From JACKCP01 sp051744925 (GTDB taxonomy: Bacteria; Desulfobacterota; Desulfobacteria; Desulfobacterales; JACKCP01): a DNA stretch of 14,588 nt. Location of the stretch: contig JBNJDM010000053.1 in the NCBI GenBank assembly GCA_051744925.1, positions 1-14,588 of the forward strand. The letters run 5' to 3'. The position numbers and the translations under genes were made by a program. The notes under the pieces are model-generated. The model made no database searches. It was given only the letters and a program-made list of their open reading frames with translations, and had not been told where the DNA came from. Positions within the stretch are counted from its first letter, which is position 1, and each line of letters begins with the position of its first letter. This document shows, piece by piece, positions 1 to 7,029 of this stretch.

Positions 1-378
1 CATTACAACAACATCTTTTATCTTGTCAGGGTGTTTTATCTTAAGCATTCGTTTAAGACCCGATGCAACAGAATTCTGATTGCCAAAGGCTGTGTTGGAA
101 TAGTTTAAAGCAGACTGGGACAAAGCAAAAAAAGAACATCCCGGAGTTCCAACAACTATAGTATCTTCGGGAGCCGGGAGCGCAGCAAGTGCAAGGCGAA
201 CTCCCAAAGATACACCGCATCCGGCACAATGTGGGTGTTCTTCAGTGATCTCCTTAAAACTTCCGAGATCTTTTATACCTAAAGATCTTCCATGGGGGCC
301 GTTTAATACAAGATCCTTATAATCATCAGGAAGAATCTCAGCCAGGGCCGGAACCGGAGTTATTATTTTTTTAGACAT
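1..378 (-). CDS. 2-oxoacid:ferredoxin oxidoreductase beta subunit, second copy (3' end outside window)
   Basis: This is the N-terminal 126 residues of a thiamine-diphosphate (TPP) and 4Fe-4S subunit of a 2-oxoacid:ferredoxin oxidoreductase; the rest lies past the left edge of the window. It aligns without a gap to the complete beta subunit at 2564-3418, about 70 of 126 residues being identical by hand count. The motif CAGCG (Cys51, Cys54) and Cys81 in TPGCS match three of the four cluster ligands of PorB-type subunits. The TPP-binding GDG motif would lie just beyond the edge. The start is well supported: AGGAGG lies 10 nt upstream, and the second alpha gene stops 14 bp before it, so the two are co-transcribed. 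The stretch after Cys81 (residues 82-99) diverges most from the other copy. The substrate (pyruvate, 2-oxoglutarate, branched-chain or aryl oxoacid) cannot be read from the sequence. Confidence 0.9.
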   Translation of the reverse strand, partial: MSKKIITPVPALAEILPDDYKDLVLNGPHGRSLGIKDLGSFKEITEEHPHCAGCGVSLGVRLALAALPAPEDTIVVGTPGCSFFALSQSALNYSNTAFGNQNSVASGLKRMLKIKHPDKIKDVVVM

Positions 379-392
379 GATTTTATTTCCTC

Positions 393-1553
393 CTATACCT
401 TTGCGCCCTCAAGAGCCGTTTTAACTTCGTTAACAATGAGCCACGGGGGCATGGTCATGCCTCCAAAGACCCTTGGGCCCGCTATTACACGGCTGTTACG
501 ATCTAAAGATGCCTTGATCTCACGTGCAAGCCAGCCTCCGGGATTAAATTCCGGAACCACAATAAGTTCAGCCGATTCCAATGCTTTGGAAAGCTCTTCT
601 GATGGAAAAGGACGAATCGATTTTATTTTTATAAGCCCTGCATCAATTCCCTCATTTTGAAGAAGACGCAATGCTTCCCTTGACTGGGAAACTGCAGTAC
701 CAGATGCAGCAATAAATATTTTTGCACCAGGGTTTTCAACTTCAATCAGTCCGCCCATATATTTTTTAATATGCTTTCTTGCTCTTTCTGCCGCAGCCAG
801 AACCTCCTGATGCCAGCTTGCATTGGCGCTGCCGCTTATGAAATTGCTTTTGTTAAGAAGCGGATCCCTTGTAATACGCATTGGAGGAGTTTCCATATCA
901 AATGCAGGCACAGGTGAAAGGTTTGAATCATATGCCGGCAGTCTGCAGTCTTCCGGGGGAAGAAGCATCTCTTCTCTGGTGTGGGTTACAAAAAAGCCGT
1001 CTGCAAAAACTCCTGCAGGAATGTGAACATCTGTCTGCTCTGCAATAATATAGGCCTGCAAAATCATGTCGTGAAAATCCTGACCATTTTCTGCGTGAAA
1101 CATCAGCATGCCTGTGTCAAGAAGCATGCCCATTTCTATATTTTCAGGCTGAATCGAAGGGGGAAGAGACAGGCCTCTGCACATAAATGCTGATACTATA
1201 GGCTGCCTTGCGCCTGCCCATACTGGAAACATCTCCATTGCCCTTAGTGTACCAGGCCCGCTTGTGGCGGTAAATACCCTGCCACCGCCAAGGGCTGCTC
1301 CGTGAACTGCAGCCATAACTGCAAATTCATTTTCAGCCCTGTAATAATCCTTGATGTAGCCTTTGGCATACAGATCCCCGACAAGATGCATACTCTCAGA
1401 CTGGGGAGTAATTGGATATGCGATAGCCATGTCTACACAAGCCCGTTTTACAGCTTCACCAACTGCTTCGCTTCCCGTAATATATGTTCTGGTGCGCGGG
1501 CCATTGAGCAGCTTTTCAATGGAATCGTTGTAATTATAATTATCTGAACACAT
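393..1553 (-). CDS. 2-oxoacid:ferredoxin oxidoreductase alpha subunit, second copy
   Basis: A 386-residue alpha subunit of a four-subunit (archaeal-type) 2-oxoacid:ferredoxin oxidoreductase. It should pair with the beta subunit encoded immediately downstream to form the TPP site that cleaves a 2-oxoacid to acyl-CoA, CO2 and reduced ferredoxin, or runs the reverse carboxylation. The pyrimidine-binding domain spans about residues 25-250. It has YPITPQ at 46-51 and ENE at 74-76, where the glutamate that activates TPP is expected. A transketolase-C-like domain fills about 260-380 (SGTAVSQSR, IRPFP, GPRVFGGMTMPP). It is a clear paralog of the alpha subunit at 3418-4557: over residues 23-122, 76 of 100 positions are identical by hand count. 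The first 20 residues differ completely between the copies. The start has GGAG about 10 nt upstream. A 130-bp gap with a stem-loop separates it from the ferredoxin gene, so it may be expressed at a different level from the first module. Confidence 0.92.
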   Translation of the reverse strand: MCSDNYNYNDSIEKLLNGPRTRTYITGSEAVGEAVKRACVDMAIAYPITPQSESMHLVGDLYAKGYIKDYYRAENEFAVMAAVHGAALGGGRVFTATSGPGTLRAMEMFPVWAGARQPIVSAFMCRGLSLPPSIQPENIEMGMLLDTGMLMFHAENGQDFHDMILQAYIIAEQTDVHIPAGVFADGFFVTHTREEMLLPPEDCRLPAYDSNLSPVPAFDMETPPMRITRDPLLNKSNFISGSANASWHQEVLAAAERARKHIKKYMGGLIEVENPGAKIFIAASGTAVSQSREALRLLQNEGIDAGLIKIKSIRPFPSEELSKALESAELIVVPEFNPGGWLAREIKASLDRNSRVIAGPRVFGGMTMPPWLIVNEVKTALEGAKV

Positions 1554-1615
1554 TTTAAGTCTCCAAATTCAAACTGCCCTTTCAAAGGAAGCAGCCAGTT
1601 ATTCTGAATTTAACT

Positions 1616-1653
1616 TTTTCAAGGACGACAAATTTTACTGCCGCCCTTGAAAA
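1616..1653 (-). other. stem-loop between the two oxidoreductase modules
   Basis: In the minus-strand transcript, TTTTCAAGGGCG (1653-1642) pairs with CGTCCTTGAAAA (1627-1616) through 12 pairs including one G-U wobble, around a 14-nt loop. No T-run follows the 3' arm (the next bases are AGTTAAATTC), so it is not a standard intrinsic terminator. It sits in the only sizeable gap of the gene string, after the ferredoxin gene and before the second alpha gene. A role in mRNA processing, 3'-end protection or partial termination is inferred. A second, weaker symmetric stretch (AACTG...CAGTT, 1572-1600, with CCTTTCAAAGG inside) lies closer to the second alpha start. Confidence 0.6.
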
Positions 1654-1683
1654 CAATTCTTATACCGCAGAAAAACTGCCTGA

Positions 1684-1872
1684 TCAGCAGATTTTCAGAG
1701 CATCCTTGGGACAGACTGTTGTACATAGTCCACAGGCTTTACAGCGGCTGTCATTTACTTTAACAAGCTTATCCTCAGGCAGAAATATAAATACATTCGG
1801 CTCAGGACAACTTGTAATGCAGATTTTGCATCCAATACATTTTTCTTTGTCAACTTTGGCTGATAAATACAT
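1684..1872 (-). CDS. 2-oxoacid:ferredoxin oxidoreductase delta subunit (2[4Fe-4S] ferredoxin)
   Basis: A 62-residue bicluster ferredoxin, the electron-transfer (delta) subunit of the OFOR. Two classic cluster motifs are visible: C12-x2-C15-x2-C18-x3-C22-P and C44-x2-C47-x2-C50-x3-C54-P. Together they ligate two 4Fe-4S clusters that carry electrons from the TPP site to free ferredoxin. It is shorter than typical archaeal PorD (about 85-105 residues), lacking an N-terminal extension, and ends on an additional cysteine, Cys62. The start is supported by GGAGG, and only 2 nt separate it from the stop of the gamma gene, so the two are translationally linked. It is the only ferredoxin subunit seen for two alpha-beta pairs; whether it serves both is unknown. 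Confidence 0.93.
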   Translation of the reverse strand: MYLSAKVDKEKCIGCKICITSCPEPNVFIFLPEDKLVKVNDSRCKACGLCTTVCPKDALKIC

Positions 1873-1874
1873 GG

Positions 1875-2567
1875 TTAGTTACCCTCCTTTGGTTCCGGCA
1901 GGGGAAACTGAGTCAAAGCTTCACCAGCTGCAGCAATCAACTCCATATTTTTCTCTATCATCTGACTGACTTTGGCAAATTTACCCTTAACAGCATCATC
2001 AAGTGCAGCAGTACTTCCTGAAGCTACAAACTTTCCGCCGCCAAAACGCTCCATCATTGATTCCTTAAGAGATTCCAGAGAGGTAAGTTTTTTTATAGCA
2101 TAAAGACCGCCAAGCATTGCTATGTTGGTGGAAAGCTCTGAGCCCGCAACTTCAGTTGCAATTTTGGTGGCTGGTACGTAATATACTTTTGCTTTAAGAT
2201 CTGCCAGAGCCTGTAGCTCTTCTTCTGAAATATCAAGGGGCTCATCAGCATTGATAAGAAGAATCCCCCCTTCCTGAAGACCCTCAAAAAAAGGCATGGT
2301 ATAGCATTTACCCATGGTAATAACATGGGGATGAAATATCATAATTGTATTGGGATAAAGCACCTCTCCCTTTTCATGAACCTTTTGTGAAGATATGCGC
2401 ACATAACTTTCAGCAGGGGCAAGACGCTTTTCTGCGCCGAAAAAAGGGTTAACTGTACTTTCAAGTCCGTCCTTATTGGCTGCGCTTCCAAGAATATGGG
2501 CTGCAGTAACCGCACCCTGGCCTCCAAGGCCGGACATACGGATAAAGTTTTTTTCTATTGAATTCAT
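1875..2567 (-). CDS. 2-oxoacid:ferredoxin oxidoreductase gamma subunit
   Basis: A 230-residue gamma subunit of the four-subunit OFOR, the domain that takes part in CoA handling. The N-terminal glycine-rich signature GLGGQGAVTAAHILG (residues 13-27) and the block NPFFGAEKRLAPAESYVRIS (about 40-59) are the hallmarks of the POR gamma family, and the length is normal for it. It overlaps the beta gene by 4 bp (ATGA) and is followed after 2 bp by the ferredoxin gene, so alpha, beta, gamma and delta form one translationally coupled block. Closely related gamma domains occur in pyruvate, 2-oxoisovalerate and indolepyruvate oxidoreductases, so the family assignment is firm and the substrate is not. 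Confidence 0.93.
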   Translation of the reverse strand: MNSIEKNFIRMSGLGGQGAVTAAHILGSAANKDGLESTVNPFFGAEKRLAPAESYVRISSQKVHEKGEVLYPNTIMIFHPHVITMGKCYTMPFFEGLQEGGILLINADEPLDISEEELQALADLKAKVYYVPATKIATEVAGSELSTNIAMLGGLYAIKKLTSLESLKESMMERFGGGKFVASGSTAALDDAVKGKFAKVSQMIEKNMELIAAAGEALTQFPLPEPKEGN

Positions 2568-3418
2568 TTTTTCTCCTCAACAGTATCGAGAAACGCCTGG
2601 GCTTCCTGTGAAACAAACTCTTTTGGCTGATAAAGGCCGTCCTTTTCCCTTTGCTTGATAACAGGAACAGTTTCCTTTGGGTTGAACTTATAGTTTGTGG
2701 GACATGGGCTGAATATCTGTATATAGGTCGGTCCGATCTTACGAGCCACCAGAATCGCACGTCTTACTGCTTTTGCAAGCTGTTTGGGCTTGGCAGGTGA
2801 TACAGCAGCAACATAATCACATCCTGAAGTATGAGCTATTTCAGGCAAAGAGAGTTTAGGAAATTTTTTACCTGTGGGAGCCATGTTAAGAACAGTTCCC
2901 TCCATAGACATACCGCTTTCCTGACCCCCAGTATTTGCGTAGGCCTCATTATCAAGCATTATTGTGGTTATATTTTCCCTTCTGAGCCAGGACTGCATAA
3001 CCATGTCAAGTCCTATGTCTGCTGTTGCACCGTCTCCGGCAATGACCACAACATCTTTTTCTTTATCAGGGAAACGATACTTAAGAGCACGTTTCACACC
3101 TGTTGCAACCGCATTCTGGTTACCGAAAAGAGAATGAATATTGTGAACTGCCACCTGTGGAAAAGCAAGGGCACTGCACCCTGTTGATCCTACAATAACA
3201 GTATCTTCAGGCATGGGAAGTGAAGCAAGTGTAAGTCTTAAAGAAAGTGCAAGACCGCAGCCTGCACAAAGGGGATGTTCTTCCATCAACTCCTTGAAAG
3301 ATCCAAGATCCTTTATGCCGTAATTTTTACCATAAGGACCATTATCAACCAGATCCCGGTATTCCTCAGGCATTATATCTTCAAATCCCGGAGATATTTT
3401 AAGCATTCCGGTTTTCAT
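2564..3418 (-). CDS. 2-oxoacid:ferredoxin oxidoreductase beta subunit, first copy
   Basis: A complete 284-residue TPP and iron-sulfur subunit. The TPP-Mg motif starts with GDG (128-130) and runs to Asn157 in LDNEAYANTGGQ. Four cysteines sit where PorB-type subunits ligate the proximal 4Fe-4S cluster: Cys51 and Cys54 in CAGCG, Cys81 in STGCS, and Cys239 in SPCP. The enzyme would oxidise a 2-oxoacid to acyl-CoA with ferredoxin as acceptor, or run in reverse during CO2 fixation. The gene begins within the stop of alpha (TAATG, 1-nt overlap) and overlaps gamma by 4 bp, so stoichiometric synthesis is expected. Pyruvate is the most common substrate for this architecture, but nothing visible excludes 2-oxoglutarate or branched-chain oxoacids. 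Confidence 0.94.
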   Translation of the reverse strand: MKTGMLKISPGFEDIMPEEYRDLVDNGPYGKNYGIKDLGSFKELMEEHPLCAGCGLALSLRLTLASLPMPEDTVIVGSTGCSALAFPQVAVHNIHSLFGNQNAVATGVKRALKYRFPDKEKDVVVIAGDGATADIGLDMVMQSWLRRENITTIMLDNEAYANTGGQESGMSMEGTVLNMAPTGKKFPKLSLPEIAHTSGCDYVAAVSPAKPKQLAKAVRRAILVARKIGPTYIQIFSPCPTNYKFNPKETVPVIKQREKDGLYQPKEFVSQEAQAFLDTVEEKK

Positions 3419-4557
3419 TATTTGATCCTCCTTATTTCATCGAGTATAAGCTCAGGTGGCATTGTCATTCCTCCGAAAACCCTTGGTGCACCAACAACCT
3501 TACGTGGTTCGTCCACAACATTTCTGATTTCCTTTGCAAGCCAGCCTACCCTGTTGAACTCAGGTACAACTATTCCCTTTGCTTTTGCTGCAAGGGCACG
3601 AATCTCTTCACCAGGGAAAGGACGCACTGTTTTTATCTTAACCAGTCCCACATCAAGACCTTCTTCATGTGCTGTAAGAATCGCCTCACGGCTCTGGCTC
3701 ACTGCTGTACCTGATGTGATGATTAAAATATCTGCATCCTCATTTTCAACTTCGATAAGGGAACCAAGATACTGCCTGAGATATTTACGGGAACGCTCTG
3801 CAGCGGCATCTACCTCCTGCTGCCATGACGCATGACATGCATAACTCATGAAGTTACTCTTCATCACAAAGGGATCACGCATCTGTCTTACAGGAACATT
3901 TTCCATATCCATAACAGGAACAGGTGAATTATAAGGATCATAACCGGGAAGCTTGCAGTCTTCAGGAAGAATCTCCACATTATCCCTTGTGTGTGTTACA
4001 AAAAAACCGTCTGCAAATACGCCAACAGGAATGTGTACATCAGTTTTTTCAGCAACCATGAAAGCCATTAAAAGCATGTCATGGAGATCCTGGGCAGTTT
4101 CTGCATGAAGCATTAAAATTCCTGTATCAAGAAGATAGGCCATTTCTATAGTATCTGGCTGAATTGTAAGTGGTGAATTAATTCCGCGTGTCATAAAAGC
4201 GCATACAATTGGAAGACGCGCACCTGCCCATGTTGGAAATACTTCAAAAGCCCTCATTGTTCCGGGACCGCCTGTTGCTGTAAAAACCCTTACACCGGCC
4301 ATGGAAGCACCTGCAACAGCCGACATTACTGCAAACTCGTTTTCACCTCTTAAATATTCCTTAACATAACCTTCTGCATGAATGTCTCCGACCAGATGCA
4401 TACTCTCTGACTGAGGTGTGATTGGATATGCTATGGCCATATCAACATTGGCACGCTTGATGGCCTCTTTTACAGCCTCACTCCCTGTGATGTACTGGCT
4501 GGTTCTGGGAGCCTCAGAAAACATGTACTCCGGCTCTACAACTTTCTGTTCTATCAT
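3418..4557 (-). CDS. 2-oxoacid:ferredoxin oxidoreductase alpha subunit, first copy
   Basis: A 379-residue alpha subunit of the four-subunit OFOR. Residues about 23-250 form the TPP pyrimidine-binding domain (YPITPQ at 44-49, GENEF at 71-75 with the expected TPP-activating glutamate). About 260-375 form the transketolase-C-like domain (SGTAVSQSR, VRPFPGEE, APRVFGGMTMPP). It overlaps the upstream CODH-epsilon-like gene by 4 bp (ATGA) and runs into beta with TAATG. It is paralogous to the alpha gene at 393-1553; the conservation is strongest across the TPP domain and weakest in the first 20 residues. The direct coupling to the CODH-epsilon-like gene suggests that protein belongs to this complex. 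Confidence 0.94.
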   Translation of the reverse strand: MIEQKVVEPEYMFSEAPRTSQYITGSEAVKEAIKRANVDMAIAYPITPQSESMHLVGDIHAEGYVKEYLRGENEFAVMSAVAGASMAGVRVFTATGGPGTMRAFEVFPTWAGARLPIVCAFMTRGINSPLTIQPDTIEMAYLLDTGILMLHAETAQDLHDMLLMAFMVAEKTDVHIPVGVFADGFFVTHTRDNVEILPEDCKLPGYDPYNSPVPVMDMENVPVRQMRDPFVMKSNFMSYACHASWQQEVDAAAERSRKYLRQYLGSLIEVENEDADILIITSGTAVSQSREAILTAHEEGLDVGLVKIKTVRPFPGEEIRALAAKAKGIVVPEFNRVGWLAKEIRNVVDEPRKVVGAPRVFGGMTMPPELILDEIRRIK

Positions 4558-5138
4558 TTGCTCGTCCCACCTTTCAGTTCAATTACAAGTTCACGCAAAC
4601 GCTGGAGTTCACAAAGACCGGCATCTCTAAGAGATATATTAGCCTCTTCATGGCCGGCCTCAGCACATACAGCAATTGTGTAACAGCTGGTACCACCCCG
4701 GATGATCTTTAAAGCGACATTGGCATAGTGACAATGAACACCAATAAACAAACAGACATCGATCTTGTTGTGGGCAATGGTCAGGTTCGGATGATTCGGG
4801 TTTACTTCGATTTCAGGATTGATCATCGGATATTTGGGACGGTAATCAGGCATTGGTATCATTTTTGCGCCTACAGCTTCTGCAAGTGCTTTAAGAGCAG
4901 CTGCCTTTTTTGCAACTCCGGGTTTCCAGTCCCAGAGGATCAGCGGCCCCGGGAAAAATACAGGATTTTCTGCAAAAATCAGCTTTTCAGCGATCTTTCT
5001 CATGGCGGTGTCATTATCTGTCCAGCCCCCCTCCACAATCGCCTGTCCGGGGTCCGGAAGTTCTACCCCCATGGTTGCAGCGGCAGGAGGTAAATACCCT
5101 TCAGGCCCTGCAACTACTTTGTAAGTTGAATCTCTCAT
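4554..5138 (-). CDS. CO dehydrogenase beta / acetyl-CoA synthase epsilon subunit-like protein
   Basis: A 194-residue protein that I read as a standalone relative of the CODH/ACS epsilon (CdhB) family, a Rossmann-like fold able to bind a nucleotide or flavin. Supporting segments are NPVFFPGPLI (58-67), KIDVCLFIGVHCHYAN (125-140) and the C-terminal GHEEANISLRD (162-172), which echo the CdhB core and its HPNAxLS-type end. The match is from memory of the family, not a search. Start choice: ATG at 5144 is also in frame, but AGGAGG abuts it with no spacer, whereas AGGAGG lies 6 nt before ATG at 5138, so 5138 is preferred. The gene follows purK after about 44 bp and overlaps OFOR alpha by 4 bp. No other CODH/ACS subunit is in the window. 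Its role may be an accessory redox or assembly subunit of the OFOR (inference). Confidence 0.72.
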   Translation of the reverse strand: MRDSTYKVVAGPEGYLPPAAATMGVELPDPGQAIVEGGWTDNDTAMRKIAEKLIFAENPVFFPGPLILWDWKPGVAKKAAALKALAEAVGAKMIPMPDYRPKYPMINPEIEVNPNHPNLTIAHNKIDVCLFIGVHCHYANVALKIIRGGTSCYTIAVCAEAGHEEANISLRDAGLCELQRLRELVIELKGGTSK

Positions 5139-5182
5139 CCACATCCTCCTTGTTTAAAATTCTGATAATGGCCTTATTCGGC

Positions 5183-6277
5183 CTAAATACTTACATCGCG
5201 GACTTCTTCCAAAGATAATCCGGCAAGAAGCCCGCGCAGTTTATTCATGTTGTCTGCACAAACAGTTATATGCCCCACTTTACGACCAGGTCTGCAGGTT
5301 TTGCCGTAAAGATGGAGATGGGTATTATTTGTCCGGAGTATTTCATTTTTATCAGGAATTGACCCGATAAGGTTTATGGTTGCAGCAACTCCTTTTAAAG
5401 CTGTAGAGCCAAGAGGTAAGCCTGAAATCGCCCTTAAATGATTTTCAAACTGACTGGTATCAGCACCCTCTATGGTCCAGTGACCTGAATTGTGAACTCT
5501 TGGAGCATATTCGTTTGCAATCAGAGAGTTACCAACCTGAAAAAACTCTAAGGTCAGCACTCCCACATAATCAAGCTTCTCAAGTAAACGTTTTGCATAA
5601 AGCTCTGCCTGACCCTGTAAAGGATCATAAGGCTGGCTTACAGCTAAATGAAGTATTCCTTTTTTGTGTATATTTTCAGATATGTTGTAAAAGACTGTAT
5701 CACCTGACATACCCCGTACTGCAATCAGTGAGACTTCACGCTCAAAGTTAACTGATCTTTCAAGAACAAAGGGCACGCCTTCAAAAAATTTCCAGGTTTG
5801 TTCCAGGTCATCAATGTGTCGTAAAACCTGTTGACCTTTTCCATCGTATCCCTGTCTGCGGGTTTTTAAAATTGCAGGGAAGCCTGTTAATTTTGCAGCA
5901 TCATAAAGCTCACTTAAAGAATCAATCTTATAAAAAGGAGTACAGGGTATTTCAAGTTCAGTGAAAAGCTGTTTTTCAAGAAAACGATCCTGTGCCAGTC
6001 TCAAAGCCAATGGCCCCGGACGGACAGCTCCCTGAACAGCCAGATAATTAATGCAGGAAAGAGGAATATTTTCAAACTCAAAGGTGATTACATCAGACCA
6101 TTCAGACATGGATGACAAAGCTTTTTCATCAGTGTAGTCAAACCGAATTCTTCTGCCTAAATGCCCGGCGCATGACTCCTCTTCAGGTGAAAACACTGTA
6201 AACTCGAATCCAAGCGGAATTCCGGACAAAGCAAGCATTTTTGCCAGCTGCCCCCCTCCAAGAATACCTATTTTCAT
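5183..6277 (-). CDS. purK: N5-carboxyaminoimidazole ribonucleotide synthase (PurK)
   Basis: PurK is an ATP-grasp enzyme of de novo purine synthesis that converts AIR, bicarbonate and ATP to N5-CAIR. The 364-residue length is typical. Visible family marks are GGGQLAKML near the N terminus (7-15), TFEFENIP, the ATP-grasp segment KTRRQGYDGKGQ, and the C-terminal metal/ATP region ANEYAPRVHNSGHWTIEGA, which is close to universal in PurK. It overlaps purE by 4 bp (ATGA), the usual purE-purK coupling. Only 38-44 bp separate its stop from the next gene, with a minor GGCC-GAATAA-GGCC hairpin there (5168-5181) but no T-run, so transcription probably continues into the oxidoreductase genes. It acts in the cytoplasm together with PurE. 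Confidence 0.96.
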   Translation of the reverse strand: MKIGILGGGQLAKMLALSGIPLGFEFTVFSPEEESCAGHLGRRIRFDYTDEKALSSMSEWSDVITFEFENIPLSCINYLAVQGAVRPGPLALRLAQDRFLEKQLFTELEIPCTPFYKIDSLSELYDAAKLTGFPAILKTRRQGYDGKGQQVLRHIDDLEQTWKFFEGVPFVLERSVNFEREVSLIAVRGMSGDTVFYNISENIHKKGILHLAVSQPYDPLQGQAELYAKRLLEKLDYVGVLTLEFFQVGNSLIANEYAPRVHNSGHWTIEGADTSQFENHLRAISGLPLGSTALKGVAATINLIGSIPDKNEILRTNNTHLHLYGKTCRPGRKVGHITVCADNMNKLRGLLAGLSLEEVRDVSI

Positions 6278-6972
6278 GAAGACTGATTCCCTGGATCCGG
6301 TTCAGCAAGAACAGCATCGGTTTGGGATCGTCTGAACTCAGAAACTGCATCCCGAATTTCAGGGTATGATCTGCCAAGAACAGCTGCTGCAAGTAAAGCT
6401 GCATTCACAGCTCCGGCTTTGCCTATGGCAAGAGTCCCCACAGGAATCCCTGCAGGCATCTGAACAATAGACAAAAGGGAGTCGATTCCATTTAGTGCTT
6501 TGGACTGAACCGGTACACCAAAAACAGGAATAAGGCACTTAGAAGCCGCCATACCCGGCAGGTGGGCCGCTCCTCCGGCACCTGCTATCAAAACTTCAAG
6601 CCCCTTTTCTTCCGCAGATTCTGCATAGGAAAAAAGCTTATCAGGTGTTCGGTGGGCAGATACAACTTCCACTTCATGAAAAACTCCAAGCTTTTCAAGT
6701 GTTTCTGAAGCATGCCTCATGGTTTCCCAGTCAGACTTTGATCCCATAATAATTCCCACAAGGGGACGTTCTATTTTAAATTTTTCCATGCGGGCCGGCT
6801 TTTCTGTTCCCGGGGATGGTTTCAAGTCATTGCCGGTGGCAGAAGAGCTTAACCCGCATGGAAAACTGTCCAGGTTATCATGAACTTGGTGGGAAATATT
6901 CAGATTATACTTCGGTCTAAGCAGAACAACAGCTAACCCACCAAATAAAAATAATATTATAATTAAATTCAT
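6274..6972 (-). CDS. purE: N5-carboxyaminoimidazole ribonucleotide mutase (PurE, class I) with unusual N-terminal extension
   Basis: Residues 70-200 are a canonical class I PurE, which moves the carboxyl group of N5-CAIR to give CAIR. Motifs: GIIMGSKSDW (73-82), SAHRTP (105-110), GAGGAAHLPGMAA (131-143) and GVPVQSKALNGIDSLLSIVQ (152-171). Class I PurE is usually about 160-175 residues; this reading frame gives 232. The excess is an N-terminal hydrophobic run (about 3-18, possibly a membrane anchor) followed by a low-complexity linker to residue 61. An internal ATG at 6789 (Met62) would give a normal 171-residue enzyme but has no recognisable ribosome binding site, whereas the 6972 start has AAAGGA upstream. 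Which start is used is undecided: the enzyme identity is firm, the extension is not. It is the first gene of the minus-strand operon. Confidence 0.93.
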   Translation of the reverse strand: MNLIIILFLFGGLAVVLLRPKYNLNISHQVHDNLDSFPCGLSSSATGNDLKPSPGTEKPARMEKFKIERPLVGIIMGSKSDWETMRHASETLEKLGVFHEVEVVSAHRTPDKLFSYAESAEEKGLEVLIAGAGGAAHLPGMAASKCLIPVFGVPVQSKALNGIDSLLSIVQMPAGIPVGTLAIGKAGAVNAALLAAAVLGRSYPEIRDAVSEFRRSQTDAVLAEPDPGNQSS

Positions 6973-6999
6973 TCCAATCCTTTCATAATACTTTCATCA

Positions 7000-7029
7000 A
7001 ATATATTTTGTCTGTTTTTTTGTTCCCAA
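7000..7029 (-). promoter_or_regulatory. possible sigma70 promoter of the purE operon
   Basis: On the minus strand TTGGGA (7029-7024) and TATATT (7005-7000) are 18 bp apart, giving 4/6 and 5/6 matches to the -35 and -10 consensus. Transcription would begin near 6993, about 20 nt before the long purE start. If this is the main promoter, the N-terminal extension of PurE is on the transcript. No convincing purine riboswitch or T-rich attenuator was found between it and purE. Confidence 0.4.

Noticed and set aside
2831..3187. 118-codon open frame on the plus strand
   Set aside because: Antisense to the TPP domain of the first beta subunit; it resembles no protein and mirrors the codon pattern of the real gene.
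3275..3835. 186-codon open frame on the plus strand
   Set aside because: It lies antisense across the start of the first beta and the end of the first alpha, both of which have unmistakable family motifs; its translation is low-complexity serine-rich and it has no ribosome binding site.
5142..5144. Earlier in-frame ATG for the CODH-epsilon-like gene
   Set aside because: AGGAGG abuts this ATG with no spacer, whereas the ATG at 5138 has the ideal 6-nt spacing.
5168..5181. GGCC-GAATAA-GGCC hairpin after purK as a terminator
   Set aside because: Only a 4-bp stem and no T-run follows; spacing to the next gene argues for read-through.
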